Assembly: GCA_902496775.1 (NCBI GenBank)
Contig: CABVCF010000054.1
Location: 1-13,291, forward strand
DNA: 13,291 bases
Direction: 5' to 3'
Origin: an uncultured Collinsella sp.
GTDB lineage: Bacteria; Actinomycetota; Coriobacteriia; Coriobacteriales; Coriobacteriaceae
Part shown: in pieces, positions 5,085 through 12,389 of the stretch
How positions within the stretch are numbered: the first letter of the stretch is position 1
Layout: each line of letters begins with the position of its first letter
Program-made: the position numbers and the translations under genes
Notes under the pieces: model-generated
Told to the model about the DNA's origin: nothing
Seen by the model: only the letters and a program-made list of their open reading frames with translations
Databases searched by the model: none

Positions 5085-6665
5085 TTGAGCATCACGCCCC
5101 TCGATAGCATTCGCCGCGCCATCGCCCGCCGCAATGGCGTCGCCGACTCCGCCGTAGCGGGCAGCGGCACCGCAAGGGCCCAGGGCGGCCGCATCGAGAA
5201 CGGCCTCTTCCCTGCCTCCCACACGGCCGAAGAGCTCGCACGCATCCAGGAGCTGAGTCAGCGCAACGCCGGCGGACCCGATAGCAGCCAAGCCACACGT
5301 CGCCGGCGCGAACGCGATCGGGAGCCCGGCCCCGTCCGCCGCATGGTCAACGCTTGGTGGAACCGCCTGCTCGGCGCCGTCTACGGCGGCGGCTTCTCCA
5401 TGCAGGAAGCGGAATACGAGGAGCACGCCACCCGCCGCGACTATCTCTGGAATACCCTAGGCACCGCCGTGTGGGGCATGGCGTTTCCTCTGCTCACCAT
5501 CGTGTCGGCACAGCTCGCGGGTGCCGAGGAGGCCGGTAAGTTCTCCATCGCCTTCGTCACCGGCACGCTCATCATGATCGCATGCAACTACGGCGTGCGC
5601 AATTTCCAGGTCTCAGACATCGACGAAAAGACGTCCTTTGCCTCCTACCAGCTCAACCGCTGGCTTTGTGGAGCGCTCGCCCTAGGCTGCGGCCTCATGT
5701 ACAGCAGCGCCCGCGGCTATGACGCGCAGATGGCGACGATCGGCCTGGGCGTCTACCTGTATAAGGTCATCGATGGCGTCGCCGACGTGTACGAAGGCCG
5801 CCTGCAGCAGGCCGACAAACTCTACTTGGCTGGAATGAGCCAAACGCTACGCTCCGTCGGCGTCATCGCGGTCTTCAGCGTGGCGCTGTTCCTCACGCGC
5901 AGCATGCCCATCGCGGCCATGGCCATGGGCATCGCCGCGATCGCCTCGCTCGTGCTGGTCACCGCGCCGCTCGCCCTGCTCGAGACCGAAAAATCGCGCC
6001 GCGTGAGCCTTCGCGAGGTCGGCCACCTGTTTGTCCAGTGCGCTCCACTCTTTGGTGCACTGTTCTTGTTCAACCTTATCGAGAGCATGCCCAAGTTTGT
6101 GATGGAAGGCACGCTGGCATACAAATATCAGCTGTACTTTAATGCCCTGTTCTTTCCGGCGCAGGCTATTTTGCTGAGCATTGGATTTATCTATAAACCG
6201 CAGCTCCTACGCTTGTCGAGCATTTGGGCTAATCCTCGTAAGCGTCGGCGCTTTGACCTGATTATTGTTGCCGTTATGGCGCTGATCGTGGTCATCACCG
6301 GCGTGTGCGCCGCATTTATGGCAGGCCCCGGCATTCCCCTCATGAGCTTTATGTACGGCCTCAACTTTGAGCGCTACCGTACGCTGGCGTTGCTAATGGT
6401 CGTCGCCGGCGGCGTCACCGCGGCCATCGACTTTATCTACGCCATCATCACGGTGCTGCGCCACGCTGGAGACGTCACCAAGATCTACCTGATCTGCTTC
6501 GCCGTAAGCGTGGTGCTGCCGGTGATCCTGGTTAAGCTGCTGGGTCTGATGGGCGCTGTGGTGAGCTACCTAGCCATCATGGCCCTACTCCTGGTGCTAC
6601 TGATTATCGAGTACGCCCACATCCGCCAGCGCATAGAGAGGGACCGGAATCCGTACGGCGCCTAA
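5085..6665 (+). CDS. MOP/Wzx-like polysaccharide flippase family membrane protein
   Basis: About 526 aa from the TTG at 5085, chosen because GAAAGGA precedes it; the ATG at 5034 would add 17 residues but has no binding site. The N-terminal ~118 residues are hydrophilic and low in similarity to anything I recognise. The rest is a polytopic membrane protein with roughly a dozen hydrophobic segments, the first near 121-145. The stretch MIACNYGVRNFQVSD (164-178) resembles the second-helix region of oligosaccharide flippases, which move lipid-linked sugars across the membrane. Charged loops such as ANPRKRRRFD separate the later helices. There are no glycosyltransferase or polymerase genes beside it, so the substrate is unknown; a MATE-like or other MOP exporter is possible. 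It is transcribed alone, divergently from pckA. Confidence 0.7.
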   Translation: MSITPLDSIRRAIARRNGVADSAVAGSGTARAQGGRIENGLFPASHTAEELARIQELSQRNAGGPDSSQATRRRRERDREPGPVRRMVNAWWNRLLGAVYGGGFSMQEAEYEEHATRRDYLWNTLGTAVWGMAFPLLTIVSAQLAGAEEAGKFSIAFVTGTLIMIACNYGVRNFQVSDIDEKTSFASYQLNRWLCGALALGCGLMYSSARGYDAQMATIGLGVYLYKVIDGVADVYEGRLQQADKLYLAGMSQTLRSVGVIAVFSVALFLTRSMPIAAMAMGIAAIASLVLVTAPLALLETEKSRRVSLREVGHLFVQCAPLFGALFLFNLIESMPKFVMEGTLAYKYQLYFNALFFPAQAILLSIGFIYKPQLLRLSSIWANPRKRRRFDLIIVAVMALIVVITGVCAAFMAGPGIPLMSFMYGLNFERYRTLALLMVVAGGVTAAIDFIYAIITVLRHAGDVTKIYLICFAVSVVLPVILVKLLGLMGAVVSYLAIMALLLVLLIIEYAHIRQRIERDRNPYGA

Positions 6666-6735
6666 TTGCGGCGATGGGAGCAGCTAATTTGCGGTGGAAT
6701 CACCCCGGCTGGGGTCTCGTTGCGGACACGCAAAA

Positions 6736-6858
6736 CTAAGTGAGTAGACTTATACCGAATCCCGGACCACACCGACAGAGCACAAGTCTTTGACCTGCGG
6801 TTTTATTGAGGCAAATATGTTGGGTGCTCGGCATTTCCAAAAAAGTCTACTCACTTAG
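6736..6858. repeat. 16-bp perfect inverted repeat enclosing 91 nt (MITE-like)
   Basis: CTAAGTGAGTAGACTT (6736-6751) and its exact complement AAGTCTACTCACTTAG (6843-6858) bracket 91 nt of more AT-rich DNA. The outer bases can be read as a TA on each side of AGTGAG...CTCACT (TA at 6737-6738 and 6856-6857), the form expected if an IS630/mariner-type transposase moved it. GAGCAC (6778-6783) and GTGCTC (6824-6829) form a further inner pair. It encodes no protein. A pair of regulator sites or a stem-forming RNA are alternatives. Confidence 0.6.
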
Positions 6859-6860
6859 CC

Positions 6861-6950
6861 AGCGGGCAGCCAAATGATTATTTAATCCCCGTCCCAGAGA
6901 AATCAATTAGCGGGCAGAAGGGCAAAAGTAGTCAAAAAAGCCCCGTCCCA
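6861..6950. repeat. Imperfect tandem duplication with AGCGGGCAG and CCCCGTCCCA
   Basis: AGCGGGCAG occurs at 6861-6869 and 6909-6917, and CCCCGTCCCA at 6887-6896 and 6941-6950. They appear in the same order both times, with AT-rich sequence between and an AATT-containing tail after each. The pattern looks like a diverged duplication of a 48-54 nt unit. On the minus strand the right unit reads GGGACGGGGCTTTTTT just after the phosphoesterase gene. Confidence 0.6.
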
Positions 6951-6972
6951 AATTAGCTACCACTTGCAACGA

Positions 6973-7812
6973 TTATTCGCCCGGGTTGATGTTCGCGTAG
7001 AACTCCGCCCCATCATCGAGCCGCAGGATGCCCACGCGACCGAACTCGGAGCCGGTGGCGGCGGCGCAGTCGATGTCGATGCGATCGGGCACACCAGCAG
7101 TGTCCTCGCCGCCCAAGCGCACGATCTGCCCGCGTCCCGATTCCTCATCGAGCCCCGCCAGACCACCGACCTCGCAATAGCGCCCAAGCGATACCGTGGG
7201 CGTGTGACCGCTCACCACGACCGGGCCCTTGCCCTCGGCAGAAAGCAGCCCGGTCGACGCATCCCAATAGCCATGACGAATCCACAGCAGGTCATCGGAC
7301 GACTGCACCGCGAGCATCTGCTGCAGCAGCTCGCGATCGGCACCCACCGCTCCGACGCCATCGGCACAATCGACGCCATGCTCAAGCAAAAACGCCCGCG
7401 CCGCCTCGGTCTCAATACCGGCATGTACCAGCAGATACGGGCGCTCCTCGGTCTCGACCACCGCGTAGAGCGGCAGCGCGGCCATCCATCGCACGAGCTC
7501 CTCGTATGCGTCAAATTCCATGTCGTTGAGCTGCTCGCGCGTCGTCCAGCCACCGTTGATATCCCAGGTCTCGGCATCGAGCGGATCCTGACCAATGATG
7601 GCATCGAGCATGATCTGCTCGTGATTACCCTTGAGCACGTGGGCGTTGGGCAGCGAGCGCACGAGCTTAATAACGCCGACCGGATCGGGCCCGCGATCGA
7701 TCATGTCGCCCAGCACGTACAGCGTGTCGTCGGACGTCAACGAGATCTTAGACAGGGCCTCGTCAAGCGCACGCACGTGCCCGTGAGCATCAGATGTCAC
7801 ATAGATCGCCAT
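6973..7812 (-). CDS. PPP-family metallophosphoesterase (Ser/Thr phosphatase or ApaH/PrpE-like)
   Basis: A 279-aa cytosolic protein with the full metal-site signature of the calcineurin-like superfamily: D8-A-H10, GDMIDRGPD (35-43), GNHE (62-65), HAG (130-132) and GHTP (202-205). Two metal ions held by these residues hydrolyse a phosphate ester. The GDxxDRG...GNHE arrangement is that of the PPP branch, which includes protein Ser/Thr phosphatases and diadenosine tetraphosphate hydrolases. The sequence alone does not decide between these activities. The ATG at 7810-7812 is preceded by AAGGAGAGG. It is a single gene, divergent from the antiporter and convergent with the flippase-like gene, with an imperfect palindrome (7863-7879) about 50 nt upstream. 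Confidence 0.88.
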   Translation of the reverse strand: MAIYVTSDAHGHVRALDEALSKISLTSDDTLYVLGDMIDRGPDPVGVIKLVRSLPNAHVLKGNHEQIMLDAIIGQDPLDAETWDINGGWTTREQLNDMEFDAYEELVRWMAALPLYAVVETEERPYLLVHAGIETEAARAFLLEHGVDCADGVGAVGADRELLQQMLAVQSSDDLLWIRHGYWDASTGLLSAEGKGPVVVSGHTPTVSLGRYCEVGGLAGLDEESGRGQIVRLGGEDTAGVPDRIDIDCAAATGSEFGRVGILRLDDGAEFYANINPGE

Positions 7813-7862
7813 GGTACGCCTCTCCTTGCATTGCGGCCGAAGCCCGGTGCCACAACTAAAAC

Positions 7863-7879
7863 TTCAAGTTGAACTTAAA
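7863..7879. promoter_or_regulatory. Operator-like imperfect palindrome in the divergent region
   Basis: TTCAAGTTGAACTTAAA pairs 7 of 8 positions around a central G. The region between the phosphoesterase and antiporter genes is a natural control site, and this spacing and composition would suit a dimeric regulator such as a MerR-type protein. No well-placed -35/-10 pair fixes which gene it serves. Confidence 0.35.
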
Positions 7880-7936
7880 CGTTACCCATTGTACTCCGTT
7901 GCAATAAAGCTGGAAAGGGTTTCCGAGCAGAGGCAA

Positions 7937-7951
7937 AGACGGCAGCCGTCT
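7937..7951. repeat. Short perfect hairpin upstream of the antiporter gene
   Basis: AGACGG (7937-7942) and CCGTCT (7946-7951) form a 6-bp stem with a CAG loop, 115 nt before the antiporter start. No T-run follows on the plus strand. It may be a leader structure or chance. Confidence 0.35.
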
Positions 7952-8065
7952 ATGACGATATCGCGCACGCCCGCAATCCAACCCCATAAACCCACCATCT
8001 TTGGGTACAAATAACCACAGACAATTGACCGTGCCACGCCAACCACCCAGGAGCGGACACTATCC

Positions 8066-9667
8066 ATGAATCAGATCCTTCTCTTTATCGGCCTCGTCAT
8101 CATTTTGTGCCTGACCATCAAACCCGTCGGCAAAAAACTCCCCTTCCCCACCCTGCTCATCTTTATCGCGCTGGGCATGCTGTTGGGCGTCAACGGCCCG
8201 GCGCACATCGATTTTAGCGACTACGCGCTTACCGAAACCGTCTGCAGCACGGCGCTGCTGTTCATCATGTTCTACGGCGGCTTTAACACCAATATCGACC
8301 GTGCCAAACCCGTCGCTGTGCCGGCGGTGCTGCTGAGCACGCTCGGCGTCGTCATCACTGCCGGCATCACCGGCGTGTTCGCCCACTTCGCGCTGGGGTT
8401 CGACTGGATCGGCGGCCTGCTGCTGGGATCGGTCGTGGCATCCACCGACGCGGCGAGCGTCTTTAGCGTACTGCGTGAGCACAGCCTGTCGCTGAGGGGC
8501 GGCACCGACTCGCTGCTCGAGGTCGAATCGGGCTCCAACGATCCCGTCGCCTATATGCTCACCGCCGTGCTCGCCACACTCGCGGCCGGCGGCGACATCA
8601 ACATTCCCGCACTGCTGGCCAAGCAGATTATCCTGGGCGCGGGCCTGGGCCTTGCCATCGGCTGGGCGGCGGGCCGTCTGATTGAACGCGCACACGCAAC
8701 GGCCGAGGGCGCGCAGACCATCTTTTTGTTCGCCGTGGCGATCGTTGCCTACGCGCTACCAAGCTATCTGGGCGGCAACGGCTTTTTGGCTGTATACCTG
8801 GCCGGCATTGTGCTGGGTGCCAGCGACATCACCGGCAAAGTCGAGATGGCGCACTTCTTTGACACCCTCACCGAGATGGCAGAGATGACCATCTTCTTTT
8901 TGCTGGGCCTGCTCGTTACACCCGCACGCCTGCCGCAAATGCTGCTACCGGGCCTGGCGCTCATGGCGTTTATGCTCTTTGCGAGCCGCCCCATCGCCGT
9001 AGGCATGCTGCTGGCGCCGTTTAGGACGAACCCTCGCCAGGTTGCGCTCGTAAGCTGGGCGGGTCTGCGCGGAGCAGCTTCGGTCGTCTTTAGTCTCTTT
9101 GCCGTGGTGGCCGGCGTTCCCGGCGGACACGACCTATTTGACCTGGTGTTTGTGATTGCCGTGTCGAGCATTGTGGTGCAGGGCTCGCTGCTGCCGGCGT
9201 TGGCGAAGAAGCTCGATATGATCGATGCGACCGGCGACGTGCGCCGCACCTTTAACGACTACCGCGACGAGGACGGCATGTCGTTTGTAAAGCTCAAGGT
9301 GGGCGCTGGACATCCGTTTGCCGGACGCTCGCTCGCGGACATTGGCAGCGCCACAGACATGCTCGTGGTCCTGGTGCTGCGCGACGGGGCGCACCCGGTG
9401 CTGCCCAACGGCGATACCGTCATCGAGGAAGGTGACCTGCTGGTGATGGCCGCGCCGACGTTTGAAGAGCGTGCCGAGGTTACGCTGCGCGAGGTCACCG
9501 TAACCCCCCACGGTCGCCTGGCCGGCCAGCGTCTTCGCGATGTGCCGCAAGGCAAGCATCCCTTTATCGTCGTGATGCTCAAACGCGACGGCCAGACGAT
9601 CATCCCCGACGGCAACACCCTCATATACGCCGGCGACGAAGCCGTCATCGCCACACTGGCGTCGTAG
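8066..9667 (+). CDS. CPA1-family cation (K+ or Na+)/proton antiporter with tandem RCK_C domains
   Basis: A 533-aa inner-membrane antiporter resembling NhaP2/CvrA. The membrane domain (about 1-395) contains GSVVASTDAASVFSVL (with S126-T127-D128) and ESGSNDPVAY (154-163); the Asn158-Asp159 pair is the ion-binding ND motif of the CPA1 branch. After a linker, two similar cytoplasmic modules follow at about 406-468 and 473-533. Each reads roughly V...G..LAG..L.D......V...RDG...P.G.T.I..GD, the RCK_C (TrkA_C) pattern that binds ligands and gates K+ transport. NhaP2 of E. coli has an RCK_C followed by a different domain, so two adjacent copies are notable. The ATG at 8066 has AGGAG at 8049-8053, a long 12-nt spacing. 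Likely role: K+ efflux or pH and osmotic balance; the transported ion is inferred. Confidence 0.87.
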   Translation: MNQILLFIGLVIILCLTIKPVGKKLPFPTLLIFIALGMLLGVNGPAHIDFSDYALTETVCSTALLFIMFYGGFNTNIDRAKPVAVPAVLLSTLGVVITAGITGVFAHFALGFDWIGGLLLGSVVASTDAASVFSVLREHSLSLRGGTDSLLEVESGSNDPVAYMLTAVLATLAAGGDINIPALLAKQIILGAGLGLAIGWAAGRLIERAHATAEGAQTIFLFAVAIVAYALPSYLGGNGFLAVYLAGIVLGASDITGKVEMAHFFDTLTEMAEMTIFFLLGLLVTPARLPQMLLPGLALMAFMLFASRPIAVGMLLAPFRTNPRQVALVSWAGLRGAASVVFSLFAVVAGVPGGHDLFDLVFVIAVSSIVVQGSLLPALAKKLDMIDATGDVRRTFNDYRDEDGMSFVKLKVGAGHPFAGRSLADIGSATDMLVVLVLRDGAHPVLPNGDTVIEEGDLLVMAAPTFEERAEVTLREVTVTPHGRLAGQRLRDVPQGKHPFIVVMLKRDGQTIIPDGNTLIYAGDEAVIATLAS

Positions 9668-9759
9668 TGACCAGGAAGTGGCTAATTTGCGACGAAGAGA
9701 TCAAGCGCCTAGAGAACCTCATGCCTTCGCTCGCAGATTTGGATTTGCCTGAGGAGTAA
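9667..9759 (+). CDS. Possible 30-codon mini-ORF overlapping the antiporter stop
   Basis: A GTG at 9667-9669 overlaps the antiporter TAG by one base and opens 30 codons ending at TAA 9757-9759. The product contains WLICDEEIKRLENLMPSLAD and an acidic tail, predicting an amphipathic helix. The composition looks protein-like, but no Shine-Dalgarno site precedes the GTG, so expression would need translational coupling. It could equally be the surviving C-terminal end of a lost gene. The GCTAATTTGCG that begins it also occurs after the flippase-like gene (6683-6693). Confidence 0.3.
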   Translation: MTRKWLICDEEIKRLENLMPSLADLDLPEE

Positions 9760-9845
9760 AGCACCCCTCCCCCATGTAACCATCCTGTAAATCATAGCGG
9801 CGCACTCGGGTTTTGCTGTGATACGGTCGCGCCTGGCGCTCCACT

Positions 9846-9886
9846 GTGCTAAAGTATCCGGAACGTCCAAACGACTACAAGGGGGA
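9846..9886 (+). promoter_or_regulatory. Candidate extended -10 promoter and RBS of serC
   Basis: TGTGCTAAAGT (9845-9855) has TGC followed by TAAAGT, an extended -10 with four of six consensus bases; no matching -35 is obvious. AGGGGGA (9880-9886) is a strong Shine-Dalgarno sequence 8 nt before the serC ATG. Confidence 0.4.
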
Positions 9887-9894
9887 ACTAGAAG

Positions 9895-11019
9895 ATGGCA
9901 CGTGTGCACAACTTCTCAGCTGGCCCGGCCGCACTGCCTACAAGCGTGCTCGCCGAGATCGCCGACGAGATGATGGACTACCGCGGTTGCGGCATGTCCG
10001 TGCTCGAGATGAGCCATCGATCTAGCATGTACCAGCAGATCATCGACGACGCCGAGGCAACCCTGCGTCGCCTGCTAAGCATCCCCGACAACTACCGCGT
10101 CCTGTTTTTGCAGGGCGGCGCCACGCTGCAGTTTGCGGGCATCCCCATGAACCTCATGCGCCGCGGCCGCGCCGGCTACATCGTGACCGGCAACTTTGCC
10201 AACAAGGCATACAAGGAGGCCGCCAAGTACGGCGAGGCCGTGCTGCTCGCGAGCTCCGAGAACACCAATTTCGACCGCATACCCACCATGGCCGACATCA
10301 ACGCGCGCATTGCCACCGAGGCCGCAGGCGACGGGCTCGACTACGTCTACATCTGCCAGAACAACACCATCTTTGGCACCATGTACCACGAGCTGCCCAA
10401 CTGCGGCGACGTACCGCTGGTCGCCGATGTCTCGAGCTGCTTTTTGTCGCAGCCGCTCGACGTCGAACGCTACGGGCTCATCTACGCCGGCGCTCAGAAA
10501 AACGCCGGCGCCGCGGGTGTGACCGTGGTCATCGTGCGCGACGACCTCATCGCAGATGGCCCCGCTTTTGCGCAGACGCCGCAGTACATGGACCTTAAGA
10601 CCCAGGCCGCCAAGGGCTCCATGCTCAACACGCCCAACACCTTTGGCATCTACGTGTGCGGCAAGGTGTTCCATTGGGTCGAGGAGACCGGCGGACTTGC
10701 CGCCATGGCCGAGCGCAACTGGGCCAAGGCCAACCTGCTCTATGAGCTGCTCGAGCACAGCGAGCTGTTCCATAGCACTACGCAGGCCGACAGCCGCTCC
10801 ATCGCCAACATCACCTTCCGCACCGGCGACGCCGAACTCGACGCGGCCTTTGTCGCAGGCGCGGCCAAGCACCAGATTCAAAACGTCAAGGGCCATCGCC
10901 TGGTGGGCGGTATGCGCGCCAGCGTCTACAACGCCGTAACCATGGAAGACGTGCAGGCACTGGCCTCGTACATGAAGGACTTCGAAGCGCAGCATAGTTT
11001 GAGCCCGCGATCTAACTAG
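9895..11019 (+). CDS. serC: Phosphoserine aminotransferase
   Basis: A 374-aa class V, PLP-dependent aminotransferase of the cytosol that converts 3-phosphohydroxypyruvate plus glutamate to O-phosphoserine plus 2-oxoglutarate. It may also serve pyridoxal phosphate synthesis. Signatures: NFSAGPAALP (6-15), SVLEMSHRS (35-43), LFLQGGATLQF for phosphate and ring contacts, the aspartate strand VADVSSCFLSQPLDV, and YAGAQKNAG with Lys202 as the expected PLP Schiff-base residue. C-terminal GHRLVGGMRASVYNAV completes the substrate site. Length is close to the family norm of about 360. The start ATG at 9895 has AGGGGGA upstream. It is followed 69 nt later by serA on the same strand, and the two enzymes catalyse consecutive steps, so an operon is very likely. 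Confidence 0.97.
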   Translation: MARVHNFSAGPAALPTSVLAEIADEMMDYRGCGMSVLEMSHRSSMYQQIIDDAEATLRRLLSIPDNYRVLFLQGGATLQFAGIPMNLMRRGRAGYIVTGNFANKAYKEAAKYGEAVLLASSENTNFDRIPTMADINARIATEAAGDGLDYVYICQNNTIFGTMYHELPNCGDVPLVADVSSCFLSQPLDVERYGLIYAGAQKNAGAAGVTVVIVRDDLIADGPAFAQTPQYMDLKTQAAKGSMLNTPNTFGIYVCGKVFHWVEETGGLAAMAERNWAKANLLYELLEHSELFHSTTQADSRSIANITFRTGDAELDAAFVAGAAKHQIQNVKGHRLVGGMRASVYNAVTMEDVQALASYMKDFEAQHSLSPRSN

Positions 11020-11035
11020 CCCGCAACCCGCGGGC
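11019..11035. repeat. Short GC hairpin and TTGTTT palindrome between serC and serA
   Basis: GCCCGC (11019-11024) pairs with GCGGGC (11030-11035) around a 5-nt loop, beginning at the last base of the serC stop codon. No T-run follows, so readthrough into serA is expected. A 13-bp palindrome, TTGTTTTAAACAA (11057-11069), lies just ahead of the serA ribosome binding site (TAAGGAG, 11075-11081) and could modulate serA expression. Confidence 0.4.
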
Positions 11036-11088
11036 CGACCAGCCACTTCAAACCACTTGTTTTAAACAAACCCGCTAAGGAGTTTTTC

Positions 11089-12252
11089 ATGCGCAAGATT
11101 AAGACCATCGACGACATCACCAAAGACGGCAAAGTCGAGTTTGGCGAGGGCTACGAATTTGTAAGCACCGCCGAAGAGGCCGACGCCATCCTGATGCGCT
11201 CGACCGACCTGCACGGCTACGAGCTGCCCGAGGGCATCCGTGCCATCGCCCGTTGCGGCGCCGGTGTCAACAACATCCCCGTCGAGGAGTACGCCAAGAA
11301 GGGCGTCGTCGTCTTTAACTCCCCCGGCGCCAACAGCAACGCCGTCAAGGAGCTCGTCCTAGGCATGCTGGTGCTCTCGAGCCGCGGCGTGGTGCAATCG
11401 ATGAACTGGGTGCGCGACAACGCCGACGACCCCGAGATCCAGGTCGATGCCGAGAAAGCCAAGAAGGCCTTTGTGGGCCGCGAGCTCAAGGGCAAGCGCA
11501 TCGGCGTCATAGGCCTGGGCAACGTGGGCTCCAAGGTCGCCAACGCCTGCGTCGACCTGGGCATGGATGTCTACGGCTACGACCCGTTCATTTCCGTTGA
11601 GCACGCGTGGGTGCTGAGCCGCGAGGTGCAGCGCGTGGGCACGCTCGAAGATCTCTGCCGCGGCTGTGATTACCTCACGGTGCACGTGCCCAGCAAGGCC
11701 GACACCATCGGCATGATCAGCACCGAGCAGATCAACCTGCTGGCACCCGACGCTGTGCTCATCAACTACGCACGCGAGACCATCATTGACGAGGACGCCG
11801 TCGACGCCGCCCTGCGCGAGGGCAAACTGAGCTGGTTTAGCTGCGACTTTGCCACGCCCAAGACCGTCAAGATGCCCAACACGTTTATCACCACGCACTC
11901 GGGCGCCGGCACTGGCGAGGCCGAGGCCAACTGCGCCGATATGGCCATCAGCGAGCTCAAGGATTACCTGGAGAACGGCAACATCGCGCACAGCGTCAAC
12001 TACCCCGCTTGCAGCATGGGCAAGGCGCGCGCCGCGAGCCGCATCGCCTGCCTGCACGCCAACGTGCCCAACATGATCGGCCAGATCACGGCCATCCTAG
12101 CTAAGGACAACGCCAACGTGCAGCGCATGACCAACGAATCCGCCGGAGAGAACGCCTACACCATGTTCGACACCGATGAGCACCTGAACAGCAGCACGAT
12201 CGAGGCGCTTAAGCAGATTCCGTCGATGTATCGCGTGCGCGTGATCAAATAG
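11089..12252 (+). CDS. serA: D-3-phosphoglycerate dehydrogenase with ACT domain
   Basis: A 387-aa NAD-dependent dehydrogenase of the first serine-pathway step, 3-phosphoglycerate to 3-phosphohydroxypyruvate. The split substrate domain carries RCGAGVNNIPV and FNSPGANSNAVKELVLG. The Rossmann domain has GLGNVG (142-147) and an aspartate strand, VYGYDPF. The catalytic-side residues Arg229 (NYARET) and His270 (TTHSGAGT) are present. A C-terminal ACT domain (about 315-387) is the usual site of feedback by serine. By comparison with the consensus I remember for this short ACT subfamily (DFPNEK...PHLGAST), the catalytic Glu position is Pro in CDFATPKTVK, and ARGG is ARET. The start has TAAGGAG upstream. 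Probably co-transcribed with serC. Confidence 0.95.
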   Translation: MRKIKTIDDITKDGKVEFGEGYEFVSTAEEADAILMRSTDLHGYELPEGIRAIARCGAGVNNIPVEEYAKKGVVVFNSPGANSNAVKELVLGMLVLSSRGVVQSMNWVRDNADDPEIQVDAEKAKKAFVGRELKGKRIGVIGLGNVGSKVANACVDLGMDVYGYDPFISVEHAWVLSREVQRVGTLEDLCRGCDYLTVHVPSKADTIGMISTEQINLLAPDAVLINYARETIIDEDAVDAALREGKLSWFSCDFATPKTVKMPNTFITTHSGAGTGEAEANCADMAISELKDYLENGNIAHSVNYPACSMGKARAASRIACLHANVPNMIGQITAILAKDNANVQRMTNESAGENAYTMFDTDEHLNSSTIEALKQIPSMYRVRVIK

Positions 12253-12264
12253 CGCCGGCTGATC

Positions 12265-12298
12265 TGACGGGCAGTTCCCCCATGTGGCCTGCCCGTCA
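12265..12298 (+). repeat. Hairpin after serA
   Basis: TGACGGGCAG (12265-12274) and CTGCCCGTCA (12289-12298) form a perfect 10-bp stem with a 14-nt loop, starting 12 nt after the serA stop. No T-run follows, so on its own it is more a 3'-end stabilising structure than a terminator; the true terminator follows directly. Confidence 0.6.
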
Positions 12299-12313
12299 CT
12301 GACATTGAATGCC

Positions 12314-12352
12314 AACGGGGGCGCCTTTCGCACGAGAGGCGCCCCCGTTTTT
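12314..12352 (+). terminator. Strong intrinsic terminator of the serC-serA operon
   Basis: AACGGGGGCGCCT (12314-12326) pairs perfectly with AGGCGCCCCCGTT (12337-12349), extended inside by TTC/GAG including one U-G wobble. The stem is GC-rich and ends in TTTTT (12348-12352). No T-run occurs on the other strand, so it acts rightward. Confidence 0.93.
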
Positions 12353-12389
12353 GTGAGCACTCCATTAAATGCACTGAGCCGCTTCTTGG

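Larger units (their letters stand above)
6666..6972. other. Convergent intergenic region between the flippase-like and phosphoesterase genes
   Basis: 307 nt without a credible gene. It contains two small hairpins (ACCCC/GGGGT at 6702-6715; TTGCG/CGCAA at 6720-6733), a 16-bp inverted-repeat element (6736-6858) and a duplicated motif pair (6861-6950). Just after the flippase stop the same frame stays open for 25 codons without a start I would trust. No strong intrinsic terminator is seen for either flanking gene. Confidence 0.75.

Noticed and set aside
6702..6733. Terminator of the flippase-like gene
   Set aside because: Two 5-bp hairpins are present but no T-run follows either, so I do not call a terminator.
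7880..8065. Possible c-di-AMP or K+ riboswitch ahead of the antiporter
   Set aside because: I could not recognise conserved riboswitch elements; only a 6-bp hairpin is evident.
9760..9894. T-box or serine-responsive leader before serC
   Set aside because: No T-box sequence or terminator/antiterminator pair is visible; the leader is short and ends in an ordinary ribosome binding site.
10075..11046. 323-codon minus-strand frame opposite serC
   Set aside because: Shadow of serC, with Val/Gly/Ala/His-rich composition typical of antisense GC-rich frames.
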